Origin: Rhodeus uyekii
Lineage: Eukaryota; Chordata; Actinopteri; Cypriniformes; Acheilognathidae
Assembly: GCA_037043235.1 (NCBI GenBank)
Contig: JAWRVZ010000479.1
Location: 15,001-79,000 of the forward strand
DNA length: 64,000 nt
Direction of reading: 5' to 3'
Positions 48,216 through 58,438 of the stretch are shown here, in pieces (position 1 is the first letter of the stretch; each line of letters starts with the position of its first letter). Below the pieces are notes generated by a model. The model was not told the origin of the DNA, searched no databases, and saw only the letters and a list, made by a program, of their open reading frames with translations. The translations under genes were made by a program, and so were the position numbers.

Positions 48216-48679
48216 TTTTAAATAAGTTGATGAGTTTTTTCATATTATACTATTAATATTGTAATATTTTGGAAAGCAAAGTTGAGAAAAATACTCTTGT
48301 AAAATACCTCAAGTAAGTCTATTCTAGAGTCTTAGACAAAATCTCAACAGGATGTCAAACTGTGCACGAATTTTGAGTTCTAAGATCAAATGTCAGAGAT
48401 TTCAAACATTTCTCAAATAAAACTAAATGATCTGATCTATGACATCCACATTTGATGAATTGCTCTATAGACTTAAGCAATTGTCTAATTTGTTTCAAAA
48501 GTTCTTTCTCCAAAGGAACTGTAGAAAAAACAACTGAGACAAAGTTGATACTATAATAAAATCACTAACTGAGGAAACGGGAAAGTGTTTGACATGGTTA
48601 GAATAACACACTGTACAACTGTTAGCAGAAAACTCTCTGTGCCAGAGACACTGCGGCAATCTCTCTTTCTGTCTCTCTC

Positions 48680-48771
48680 ACATACACACACACACACACA
48701 CAGGCACACACACACACACACACACACAGGCACACACAAAAGCACACATAAAGGCACGCATGCACAGGGAG

Positions 48772-48835
<64 letters not shown>
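48680..48835 (+). repeat. Compound CA/TA microsatellite
   Basis: CA runs are interrupted by GGCACA, AAGCACACATAAAGGCACG and a TA run. Confidence 0.9.
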
Positions 48836-49309
48836 AGACATCTCATCTTATAGCTGCCCTCCGGCAAAGTACACCAGGAACAAAGTCGTCCAGCTCTGCT
48901 GTTCCTCTCTTCCTCTGCTCGATTTTGCACATTCATGCTTTCAGCTTTGTCTGCAACCGTTTCTGTACAGTCTGTCAGTGTTGTGTTTTACACTCAGTTT
49001 AGATGCGTAGAACCCATTCGGTGTTGCAGTAATTCTTTTGTTTCGCTTGAGGACCTGGATTTTGCATGTTTTAAACTTCTGCTTGAGATTTCTCTGAAGA
49101 TTTAATCTGATTTCAGATTGTAATTGACATCAGTTTACAGTCCTTGCACATTGTACATAATATAAAAAAGTTGGAGCTACAAATCAGTGATTAATGTTTG
49201 TGCTCGAGACATTTTGAACCTGTACGTGTATATATACATTGCATTTATTTGATCAATAAAGTATTATAATTTAAAATAACTCTTTTCTATGTCAATAAAT
49301 TATTAAAAT

Positions 49310-49630
49310 GCTCCTTCATGCTCCTTCACAAATCATTCTGACATAATTATTTTCTGCTCAACAAACATTTCCAATTATTATCACTGTTGAAAACAGTTGT
49401 GCTGCTTCATATTTTATTTTTGGAACCTGTTATATATTTTACACATTCTTTGATGAATATAAAGCTCAAAAGAACAGCATTTATTTGAAATGGATATCTT
49501 TTGGAACATTATAAATGTCTTAACTGTGACTTTTGATCAATTTATTGCATCTTTGCTGGATAAAAATATAAACTTCTTCCAAAATAAATAAGAAAAATAT
49601 GATTGACCCCAAAATTTTGAATAGTGGTGT
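49310..49630 (-). mobile_element. Family M DNA element, inverted copy
   Basis: On the minus strand it starts near CACTATTCAAAATTTTGGGG and contains AAGCAGCACAACTG. It is in opposite orientation to the copy at 47527. Confidence 0.55.
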
Positions 49631-50025
49631 GCATAAATATTTTCTTGTAGTATTAATCTGTTATGTGTTAAATGTTTTAGTATCATTGCTGAATGAACCG
49701 CAGCTTTAACCCAACTTGAAAGAGCAACAGCTCAGAACAGAGAAGAAGATTGAACAACGCAGGAGCTTCCAAGTATTGATCACTCGAGATGAACAAAATA
49801 GCCTCTGATATACATTCAGAAAGAAACAAAGAAGCTGTTGAGTTTGTTCACAATGAACCAGCGAAGCAAGCGTCACGATGTGTGAAGTGTGTGTTGTAAA
49901 CATTGTATACCAGTATCCTGTGCACTTGACTAACAAGATACAGTAATGATTATCTGAAAACACTTACGACATTCATTTGAAACGCTTCTTTCTTTTATAC
50001 TGAGTGAAAATGACAGAAAATATAT
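49631..50025. other. Gene-free flank of the DIRS element
   Basis: AT-rich sequence; no element recognised. Confidence 0.45.
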
Positions 50026-50203
50026 TTCCCTTTCTGGGAACTCGAGCTGTGTCGAAGCACTAGGGGAAATAGCCTTGCGTGAGTCACGTGAAGATCTATG
50101 CAACCAATGAGAAACGAACGCGTGTGAATGCGTCACTGCCGGCCGCAGCCGGTGACGTCATGAGGCAGAGCATAAAGCGCGTCTGAAACCGGGGCGCGTC
50201 AGC
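50026..50203 (+). repeat. DIRS left inverted terminal repeat
   Basis: Positions 50046-50203 are identical, base for base, to the reverse complement of 54438-54595 (158 bp). The outermost 20 bases differ between the two ends, as is usual in DIRS elements, where the internal complementary region stores the true end sequences. It contains TGAGTCA overlapping CACGTG (50080-50092), ACCAAT (50103) and TGACGTCA (50153). Confidence 0.93.
50080..50160. promoter_or_regulatory. Cluster of AP-1, E-box, CCAAT and CRE motifs in the ITR
   Basis: TGAGTCACGTG joins an AP-1 site and an E-box; ACCAAT is a CCAAT box; TGACGTCA is a full palindromic CRE. DIRS ITRs are expected to hold the promoter, so these may drive transcription. 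Function is inferred. Confidence 0.5.
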
Positions 50204-50275
50204 TCTGAATGCCTTCAGCGTGCTGTGTCTGTGTGAGAGTGATTTTGAGTTGAGATAGCTAAAAATCATCAGAAT

Positions 50276-51718
50276 GAGTGTGAAAATGTGGCGAATGAAC
50301 AGAGGTTCACACCGTGTGTTTATCCTTGCCCACGTTTCATAACGGGCAGGGATACACATGTTATGTGTGTAATCTGTTTGGGAGTGGAGCATGCACGGTC
50401 GGCACTTGAGAGTGCCGGTTGTAAGGACTGCGAGAGGTTCTATCTGCATGCTCACTGTGGTACAGTGGATAGTAGAGGCCGCCTAGGCTAGTGTTCCCCG
50501 CGATTCGGGACCTGCAGTAGCCGAGGCTTTGTGGCGCTCTCGGTCCTGGGGATCACAAATGGATCTCGCTGAGGCTGCTGGGGTGGGTCCGTCCTTACCT
50601 CAGCCTTCACGAGATCAAGCGGGTCCCAGTCACGAGCACTCTGAGTGAGATGCCCGTGCTGTGACTCCAACACTAGCTCTATCAAGTTCAGAGAGTGAGA
50701 TCGATTTAGCTAGTGTTGACCCGGTCGAGGAGGATTCGCCACTCTCCTCGCCGGCGTTTGAGGAGCTTGTTGAGGTTGTGGCGCGAGCGGTCTCTCGTCT
50801 GGGGCTTGATTGGCCAGCAGAGACCAGAAGGGCTCGTCCTAAGTATGTTAGACGAGCGTTATCTTCTGACTCGCGTCATTTCCCCGCGCCGAGCAATGCC
50901 TTTCATACTTGATTTACATGCCGAGGTATCTAGATCTTGGGGAAGGCCAGCCTCCGAGAAAATTTATACACGTAATATTACGATGTATAATAATCTAGTG
51001 GGGCTCAAGATCATTGATATGGAGGGTTGAAGAAAGTGGATGAGGGCGAGTTACCTCGTCCCTCAGTCCGCGTCCTCCATTAAAATTCTGGCGCTCCCCT
51101 CCAAGCCGATGCGCGTCACATCGTCTTTGGTGGGGAAAGCATACTCTGCATCGAGTCATGCCACAGCGTGTCTGCACGGCACGACACTGCTGCAGGCATA
51201 TCAGGCGGAGTTGCTTGGGGACCTCAACGAGGGCGGCGGTATCGGTCCGGAGGCAGTGGCAGAGCTGCGCCGGACCGTGGATCTGTCTCTTTGGGCCACT
51301 AGCGAGATGGCCTACTCTGTCGGCCGCTTCATGGCAGCTCTGGTGGCTACGGAGAGACACCTTTTTGGCTCAATTTGTCAGCTATGAAAGATAGGACAAA
51401 TTTGTTTTGCTGGACGCTCCTCTGTCCCCTTCGGGCTTGCTCGGCGACGCCGTAAAAAGCGTTGTCGACAAGTTTCAGGAGGCTGCACGACAGCAGGTGT
51501 CGTTCAGTAAAGTTATTCCCCGCCGCCCTCCACGTGAGACCGCCAGTCAAGGGAGGTCTCAAAGCTCTTCACACAGGGCCGCTCAAAAACGAAGTGTCGC
51601 CACCCGTCTTCCTCCGGTTAATCCCGGGGGGTCGGGTCGACAGGCTCAAGCCTCTGGCAAGAGGGGCGATCTGAGGGTTGTCCTGAGCGCTAAGAAGGCT
51701 AAGAGCAAGCGGCCCTGA
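50276..51718 (+). pseudogene. DIRS ORF1 (gag-like), broken
   Basis: Reading resumes in several frames: 50288-50491, 50661-50912, 50886-51030, 51040-51387 and 51407-51718. The first part has a zinc-finger-like pattern (HVMCVICLGVEHA, then GCKDCERF) characteristic of fish DIRS ORF1. Later parts have ASYLVPQSASS, SLVGKAY, LLQAYQAELL, VAELRR, AALVATERHL and LDAPLSPSGL, typical of the same product, and a basic C-terminus rich in Arg and Lys. The product is thought to be the capsid-like nucleic-acid-binding protein of the element. At least three frameshifts and in-frame stops break it, so it is not functional. The true start is uncertain; an ATG near 50275 is possible. Confidence 0.8.
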
Positions 51719-51773
51719 CGCCAAGCCGCAACAAGGTGGTGTATCCCTGGAGCAGCTGACCAGTCAGCCCGCC

Positions 51774-52990
51774 ATGGGAAAACCACCCCCTCCGAGGAGG
51801 GTCCTAGAGCACTCCACCCGGGAATCCGGAAATCCCGGCCCAGTGGTGGACATGCTATCAGCACCAGAGGCCAGCCCCGGGAGGCTGGTTCCCCTAGTAG
51901 AGTTCCGGGATGCGTGGTCACGGCTACCCGGTATCTCTCAGTGGGTCCTGCGCACGGTCACCTTAGGGTACACCATTCAGTTCGGGGTCTCACCACCCCG
52001 GTTCTCGGGGGTCCTACAGTCTGCTGTAGGCCCTCAGCAGGCTCTGGTCATGGAACAAGAAGTAGACACTCTGCTGGCGAAAGGGGCCATCGGGTATGGA
52101 CCCCTCGTGAACAGCAAGTCCGGGCTTTTCAGCTGTTACTTCATAGTTCCGAAGGGAGGATGGAAGGTTGCGGCTCATTCTGGATTTTTGTCTCTTAAAT
52201 TGATGCGAAGAGATGCGACGCTCAGGCGGATCGTAGTACAGATTAGGTCCTATAACGGGTCCGGCACGATCGACATCAGAGACATATAAATCCCTCATTC
52301 CCATCCTTCCACAACAGGAAGTTCCTGTGGTTCGCCTTCAGGGGGGAAGGCGTACCAGTATCAGTGCTTCCGTGTTTGGTCCGGCTGCTCTAAGCTCATC
52401 TGTACTTGCAAGGGCAGCACAACATCGAGGTGTTGTGCCCGCACACAGAGGAGCTGGGGTTAGGACTAAGACCAGGGGTTCTCCCTGAGGGGTACCCGCT
52501 TCGCAATCAAGGTCACGGGGCGATGCCCACGCACCCTGAGCATGCGGAAGAACTCCTGGTTCTCGTCGATGCTTACGGCGGAACACCAAGAAGAGTGTAC
52601 TTTCTCCCACTCAGAGAACCACTTTCTTGGGAGTCATTTGGGACTCAGTGGCCATGTCTGCTCGGTTCCTCCCCGAGAGCATCCAGGCCGTTCGTTGAGC
52701 TGTTAAGCGACGAGTGACACTCTTACGCTGAACACCAAGAAGAGTGTTATTTCTCCCACGTAGAGAACCACTTTCTTGGGAGTCTTTGGGACTCAGTGGC
52801 TATGTTGGCTCGGCTCTTCCCCGAGCGCATTCAAGCCTTCGTTCAGCCGTCAAGAGTATCGAGGGGCAGCCACTCACGTGAGACACTCTGAGGTGTTAGG
52901 GTCCATGCAGCGGCTCCAGCGATTATTCCATGGGGCCGACTGTGTGCGAGACCCCTGCAGTGGTGGCTGAAAACCAGGGGTTCTCCCCGA
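51774..52990 (+). pseudogene. DIRS reverse transcriptase / RNase H remnant
   Basis: The open part (51774-52289) has the N-terminal lead of DIRS reverse transcriptases (LVEFRDAWSRLPGISQWVL, YTIQF, LLAKGAI, GLFSCYFIVPK). Beyond 52290 the frame is lost. FAFRG-like codons near 52340 still mark the palm domain. At 52610-52680 and again at about 52762-52832 a segment encoding FLG followed by WDS marks the connection to RNase H. The RT catalytic acidic box, most of RNase H and the methyltransferase-like domain are not found, so there is a large internal deletion as well as frameshifts. Confidence 0.72.
52581..52878 (+). repeat. 149-bp tandem duplication inside the DIRS RT region
   Basis: GAACACCAAGAAGAGTGT starts at 52581 and again at 52730. 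Both units continue with TCTCCCAC, AGAGAACCACTTTCTTGGGA and GGACTCAGTGGC. The units differ at a number of sites, so the duplication is older than the ITR identity would suggest, or was inherited from the parent element. Confidence 0.8.
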
Positions 52991-53015
52991 GGGCTGGAAC
53001 CCTTGGTCCCCTTAT

Positions 53016-54243
53016 TTGGAGCAGATTTGGGACAGATACGGCAGGCACAGGTCTCCTGTTTGCCTCCGTAAGAATTTCTCTGCCCTCTGTGGCTTTCGTT
53101 TAACATCCAGGGCCTCTGGGGCGGGTTGTTATGGTACAGGCGTGGCCGAGGCTACGCCTGTACGCTTTTTCCTCCCATCACTCTGCTCCCGGGAGTTCTG
53201 GGAAACTGTGGGTCTGGCCCCTGAGGGGGCCCAGCTCATAGAGGCCGGTCTCTCAGCCGAGGTTGTTGAGACCATCCTTCAGTCCAGAGCTCCCTCCACG
53301 AGGAGACTCTACGCCCTGAAGTGGAAGCTCTTCACTTCTTGGTGTAGTGAAAGGCAGGTGAACCCAGTAACCTGTCAAGTTGGCAAAGTACTGGAGTTCC
53401 TGCAAGAAAGATTTGTGGCAGGGCTGTCCCCCTCCACCTTGAAGGTCTACGTGGCTGCTATAGCGGCTTGCCACGTACCTCTGGGTGGGGTACCCTTGGG
53501 CAGGGACCCCCTAGTCACTCGTTTCCTCCGTGGTACACTAAGGCTGAGACCTGCGGCACAGACCAGGGTGCCGGCTTGGGACTTGTCCGTGGTACTCCTA
53601 GGCCTGTCCCAGCCGCCCCTTGAACCTTTAGAGGAATCTCTATTAAGTACCTCTCTCTTTAGACCCTTCTTTTGCTGGCAATCGCCTCGCTCAAGAGGGT
53701 CGGGGATCTTCAGGCCCTCTTAGTGGCCCCTTCATGTCTTCAGTTTGCGCCCGGGATGGGAAAGGCATTTCTCCACCCGAGGCCAGGCTATATCCCCAAG
53801 GTTCCCACTGAGGTGGCTCGGTCTATCATGCTGCAGGCCTTCTGCCCTCCCCCATTTGATGATCATGAGCAGGAGCAAGAACAAGGTCTGTCCAGTGCGA
53901 GCACTGGACGCTTACGTCAAAGACTGCCACTTGGCGTAGGTTGGACCAACTGTTCGTTTGCGTTGGCTTTAGGACCCCTAAGGGGGCTCCAGCTTCTAAG
54001 CAAACACCAAGCAGGTGGATAGTCGAGGCTATCTGTCTAGCTTACGAGTCGGCCGGACATGCTTCTCCTTTGAGGGTCTGAGCCCACTCCACTAGGAGCA
54101 TGGCAGCATCCAAGGCTCTCCTCTCCGGAGTCGCCTTGTCTGATGTTTGTGCTGCGGCCGGCTGGTCCTCACCGCACACATTCATGAGGTTCTACCAGCT
54201 AGACCTCGATGCCGCCCCGGGAACCAGGGTGCTCTCTCAGTGA
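53016..54243 (+). pseudogene. DIRS tyrosine recombinase, broken
   Basis: The product would integrate the circular DNA intermediate. The N-terminal core-binding part is in one frame (53016-53690; SRAPSTRRLYALKWKLF, STLKVYVAAIAACH). The catalytic domain begins in a second frame with SLKRVGDL, whose arginine (codon 53696) fits the first catalytic residue. It ends in a third frame with AHSTRS (HxxR box, 54085-54096), SPHTF and RFYQL, whose tyrosine codon 54193-54195 fits the nucleophile. A TGA stands just before the HxxR box (54079-54081). All four signature positions are present, but at least two frameshifts and one stop break the frame. The last stop is TGA at 54241. Confidence 0.83.
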
Positions 54244-54295
54244 GCTGGGACACACCCGGATGCTGACGTCGCTGAGGTGGCGTTGGCATAGCGTT

Positions 54296-54391
54296 CCCCT
54301 AGTGCTTCGACACAGCTCGAGTTCCCAGAAAGGGAACGTCTCGGGTTACGTATGTAACCCTGGTTCCCTGAGGGGAACGAGACGCTGTGTC
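54296..54391 (+). repeat. DIRS internal complementary region (ICR)
   Basis: 54296-54336 is the perfect reverse complement of 50026-50066 (41 bp), and 54337-54391 is the perfect reverse complement of 54588-54642 (55 bp). The boundary between them is the joined end of the circular intermediate. In DIRS elements this region serves as the template that restores the ends. Confidence 0.95.
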
Positions 54392-54437
54392 TTGGCCTCA
54401 GCTCCTGGCGCCTCCGGGCCCGCTTCAGGCATTCATG

Positions 54438-54642
54438 GCTGACGCGCCCCGGTTTCAGACGCGCTTTATGCTCTGCCTCATGACGTCACCGGCTGCGGCC
54501 GGCAGTGACGCATTCACACGCGTTCGTTTCTCATTGGTTGCATAGATCTTCACGTGACTCACGCAAGGCTATTTCCCCTAGTGCTTCGACACAGCGTCTC
54601 GTTCCCCTCAGGGAACCAGGGTTACATACGTAACCCGAGACG
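54438..54642 (-). repeat. DIRS right inverted terminal repeat
   Basis: Identical to the left repeat over 54438-54595, then a right-specific extension ending GTAACCCGAGACG. That extension contains the inverted motif GGGTTACATACGTAACCC, a near-perfect palindrome. Confidence 0.93.
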
Positions 54643-54716
54643 ATTTTTTGTACTGGATGATTTTGAACTAATTGAATTGAATACATTTCTTAGCTTATGG
54701 TTTTATAAGCTTAACT

Positions 54717-54928
54717 ACACTGTAAAAAAATTATTTCATTTTTCTTTTGTCAAATCAACTTAGATAATTAATTTGGTCAGATAACATAATATTTTAAGTT
54801 TCTGTTAATTAAACCAATCTCCATTTTATTAACGTATTAACACATTTTTAATTTCAATGAACTCAAAAATAAGGCAACCAGGTAACTTACTTTAAGTTAA
54901 ACCAACAATTATTTTTATACACTGTAAA
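54717..54928. mobile_element. MITE with ACACTGTAAA termini, copy 2
   Basis: ACACTGTAAAAAAATTATTT opens it and TTTTTATACACTGTAAATG closes it. AAATCAACTTAG and TTAAACCAA motifs are typical of the fish group. Related to 45689-45861. Confidence 0.5.
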
Positions 54929-55569
54929 TGCTTAATTTATGCTTAAATTATGAAAAAACTAGTTATTTAATAAATATAATTTTTCCATCCATTTGATCTT
55001 GTATGAAAGGTACCAGACTGATACCGTGAGCTTCATTTATTACACATTAGCAGAATAAAGTGTGAAAATCATTGATAAAACATAGTTTGTGAATAATTTA
55101 CACAGAAGTAATTTTGTTTGTTATATAAATGATGATTATTTCCAACATTACTGGATTTCACCAAACAGTCAGCAAGTTCGCAGCATTGAATGATATTTAA
55201 GAGTTGTTTTAGAAGCAGAAAACTGCAAAAATCGTATTCTTATCTTAACAAGTGTCCATCAACAAGATACATTACATGCATTGTTTTCAGAGAATATGAC
55301 GGTATTTTATTTTAAGTATAAACGTGCAAAAATTAGATATGCAATTAAATTTAGGAAAGTTTTTGAAAACATTCCTTAATGGCTTATGTAGTGTTGCATG
55401 AGTAAAGTTTTTTGTGTTTAGATATATATTTTTTACTGGAAATCAAGTCAAAAACTCAATTAATACTTTCTTCAGTGAAGTATCCATTAACATGACTCAT
55501 ATTTAATGTCATATTAATCCATATTGACTGTGATTAGATAGAATTGGAAGCAATTTCTTTTGCTTTACT
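54929..55569. other. Gene-free AT-rich stretch
   Basis: No element recognised. Confidence 0.45.
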
Positions 55570-55930
55570 CAAGCTTCCCGCGCAGCGACCATCAGCGGGC
55601 GTTTCGGGGAAGCTCCGGCTTTAATGGTTGCGGGGACACTGACGCAGCTGTTGATTTTGTAGTTGTTGTTTCGGTGTGATTTGGTGAAGTGCCCTGGCTG
55701 TGTATATTGTGCTGAGCGGCACTAATAGTCCTTGCAGTTTTGAGCCGAGAGGATTACAACAAACACTGCGGACTTCCTGTGCCATGATCGTAAATCAACA
55801 GGCATTAGGACACAGTAGACAGACGTGTGAGAGAGAGAGAAGGAGAAAGAGAGAAAGAGCCAGTCTGCACAGCCGATCCATCTGCAGCATTTAGCTGCTC
55901 TCTTTCTCTCTCTCTTCCTCTGCTTATTGC
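55570..55930. promoter_or_regulatory. CpG-containing segment with GA/CT hairpin, candidate 5' exon or promoter
   Basis: The first 100 bp are GC-rich with CpG sites (CCCGCGCAGCGACC, GCGGGCGTTTCGGGG). At 55831-55860 a GA-rich strand is followed after 36 bp by its approximate complement (55897-55920, GCTCTCTTTCTCTCTCTCTT), which could form a long hairpin. The sequence is not visibly repeated elsewhere here. An upstream exon of a flanking gene is possible but not shown. Confidence 0.3.
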
Positions 55931-56171
55931 ATTAAAGCAGTGACACACGGTCAACTAACGGTCTCTGGCTTTCATTGGGACCTGAGGGGGACGTTTCAGT
56001 GCGACACAAACCTCTGCATTTATCACATTTAGGTGTCTGAGTGGAAAACTAAGTTTAAAGTTAGTTTGAGGTTAGGGGAAGAGGCTTCCTCACACTAACA
56101 ATTATTAACCACAAAGAAACTTTGTTTAAGAAACTTGCCAGCAAAGTCTACTTCAGACACTTTAAGCTGCC
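55931..56171. other. Unassigned
   Basis: No element recognised. Confidence 0.4.
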
Positions 56172-56892
56172 GACTGTTTGGCATGGCATGCCTTTATAAA
56201 CTCCTGGTTCATGATGTCACCCTCCTCTGACGTCCCATCACACGACCGGTTCGATCGCATGTGCTTCATGACGCAATCTTGCAGGAGCGTTCCCGTAGCG
56301 CAGTGGTTCTCAAATAGTGGGGGGGCACGGAGCAATGCCAGGGGGGCGCGCATGACCCAGGGGTACATGCTTTTTTTTGCCAGGGAGTATGTTTTCTTGC
56401 ACTGAACAAGAGCAGCATATATGAAGTTCAGATAACCGTCCCCTCATCCTCTGACGTGTACGATCACACCAGTGTTCATGTGTGTCACGTGATCAACCAC
56501 TAAATTCACACGTGTTTTCACGCGATATCTGGCACTGATCCAAAAAAGACGCTCTCAGAGCTTGTCATTTATCACAAGATTTCAGTGTTTTCAACCACAT
56601 AAGATTTCTTTTAGGTTTCAACAAGATGAGGCAACAAGTTGGTGACTCTTTTGAATTATCTATCATACAGCGCTTTTTGTGACTGCGGTATGTCACGTGA
56701 CAAGCATGACGCGTTGCCATGGAAACAATAAGGCGGAAGTTCCGAAATGGGGGGGGGGGGGCGCGCAACATTTTTAACTCTTCCTAGGGGGGCGTGACAG
56801 AAAATAATTGAGAAGCACTGCCGTAGCGCTTGACGCAGTGTCTTGTTCCCTCTTCAGGGAACTAAGGTTACATATGTACCGTAACCAAGACG
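56172..56892 (+). mobile_element. Isolated DIRS-type terminal repeat, split by a hAT
   Basis: Outside the hAT (56301-56820) it reads GCTTGACGCAGTGTCTTGTT, then CCCTC, CAGGGAACTAAGGTTACATA and GTAACCAAGACG. These match, with changes, the right end of the complete DIRS element (GCTTCGACACAGCGTCTCG, then CAGGGAACCAGGGTTACATA). The left portion (CATGATGTCACCCTC, CATGACGCAATC) has ITR-like motifs. No DIRS coding sequence adjoins it. Confidence 0.62.
56301..56820. mobile_element. hAT-type non-autonomous transposon, 520 bp
   Basis: Starts CAGTGGTTCTCAAATA, ends TTGAGAAGCACTG, flanked by CCGTAGCG at 56293-56300 and 56821-56828 (perfect 8-bp duplication). GGGGGGC-type runs lie inside both ends. No transposase frame. 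Confidence 0.9.
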
Positions 56893-57460
56893 TTTTATGG
56901 ATGTTGCCGTCTTTGAAATGGTTACTAATGAGAGAATACGGGCTTGACTCCTGCTTCTCGTTGCCAAATAGCTGTCATTTAGGGATAAGATTGAGTGGGT
57001 GTTGAAATTTGAAATGCAACACTTATGCTAGTGTAAATGTTTCAAAACTTTAGGAAAGTGTTTGTAAGTGGATTTTTAATTGGGTAGGTTTACAAGAGAG
57101 TACCTGAGAAATGCATTAGCATGTGATAGATCACGGTTTAATCTTCCATTCTTGAACAGCTTGTGAGTTGAGTTGTGCTCACAGCATAATGTATATTAAA
57201 GGGTATTTATTCAAAGCCTCTCCCACCGTCGAGTTTATCAGGAGAACATGCAATGGGGCTCGTCTGCAACTCCATCCCACTCTTCCTCTTGCACTCAGCT
57301 AGCGTTCTGGTAATTAGCCTCCGCTCATTAATTATCAAACGAAGTCACAGATCTGAACCCGTCTCATTATTTAAACATCACACTTACAACGACATTTTCT
57401 GATGACACATAAATAGGAAATGGAAAAACCAATAGGGAGCTTTTAAAAAAGAGACTAAGA
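56893..57460. other. Gene-free stretch
   Basis: No element recognised. Confidence 0.45.
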
Positions 57461-57466
57461 GATTTA

Positions 57467-57577
<111 letters not shown>

Positions 57578-57921
57578 ACACGTACACATTGTCACACTAA
57601 CAGATCTGAAGACTTCAGTGCACATGAAGTCTGTACATGCAAGTTCAAATGCAAAACGTTAAGATTGTTCTCCATGGTGATGCCACATTCCTGCTAAAGA
57701 TAGATTGCCCTTCATCAGCGTGTCTAAATGTGATCTTGACTGATCATGTTTTTTATTTATTATATCTCATATTCATTTGAGCTTTATGTGTGTGTGCATA
57801 TTTACAGCTTGCTCCAGATTCTAAGCCGTCAGAAATGCAAATGTTGCCGCACTAATGCAGAGTCTTGGCTTTAGAATCAGAGTCTGGCTGTAGTGTGAAA
57901 AAATAACCAGTGCAGCAAAAT

Positions 57922-58438
57922 GTTAGTGTGGCAAGGCGAGGGACATGAGAACGGACCTCGTATATCATGGAGGAGCAGAAGCATAAAAGGAGGAGAGACG
58001 CCATTGAAGGAGAGAGAGGACCAGGCCTGGATATTTTAGTGATATTTTGTGTTTGTGTGGGCAATAGTCATCCGTGAGGGGCTCGGAAGGAAGGAGGGGC
58101 ACACTGTCTGCTGGGACGGACCGCAGTGCTGAAGAGGTTGGGTAACAGGGAAGAGCAGAGGACCGCCAACGGTGGTGCTGGAGCATTTTAGGATTGGAGG
58201 AGGAGCCATCATCGGCTGCCAGAAGGCGGATGAGCGTTGGGCAGCCCACCAAGCAGCGTCCAGTGCCATCGCATGGCACCGCGAGGAAGTGGTTCTCAGC
58301 GTTTCTGGGACCTGGACAAAGAATTTTGTCCGTCTTCATGCTTCTGTCTCCTCCTCCCTCGACTTGTCTGTCCTTACCCCCAGGTGCCGCAGCCGGTGAT
58401 TGTGCACCCCCCTCCTGCATACTCCGGTGTACAATATA
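57922..58438 (+). mobile_element. Possible LTR (family C)
   Basis: GC-rich segment starting near TGTTAGTGTGGCAAGGCGAG, with a TATA-like CATAAAAGGAGGAGAGACGC near 57985. It resembles fish Gypsy-type LTRs from memory. No CA end, polyadenylation signal or target duplication could be fixed. Overlapping open frames on both strands lack domains. It could alternatively be unique GC-rich DNA. Confidence 0.35.

Larger units (their letters stand above)
50026..54642 (+). mobile_element. DIRS1-type tyrosine-recombinase retrotransposon, complete ends, coding decayed
   Basis: A 4617-bp element bounded by inverted terminal repeats, with an internal complementary region (54296-54391) just before the right repeat. 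That region is the reverse complement of the left end (50026-50066) joined directly to the reverse complement of the right end (54588-54642), and so fixes both termini. Between the repeats, in order, are remnants of ORF1 (gag-like), reverse transcriptase with RNase H connection, and a tyrosine recombinase. This is the layout of the DIRS1 group, which replicates through a circular DNA and inserts by recombinase, not by DDE integrase, and makes no target duplication; none is seen. Fish DIRS elements are usually about 5-6 kb, so part of the RT/RNase H and the methyltransferase-like domain appear to be missing. The element is clearly GC-richer than its surroundings. Confidence 0.93.

Noticed and set aside
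50995..51360. Minus-strand frames across the DIRS gag region
   Set aside because: Shadows of the GC-rich plus-strand gag remnant.
53016..54243. Bacterial or phage integrase gene
   Set aside because: The tyrosine recombinase lies between DIRS ITRs with an ICR and gag/RT remnants, so it belongs to a eukaryotic retrotransposon.
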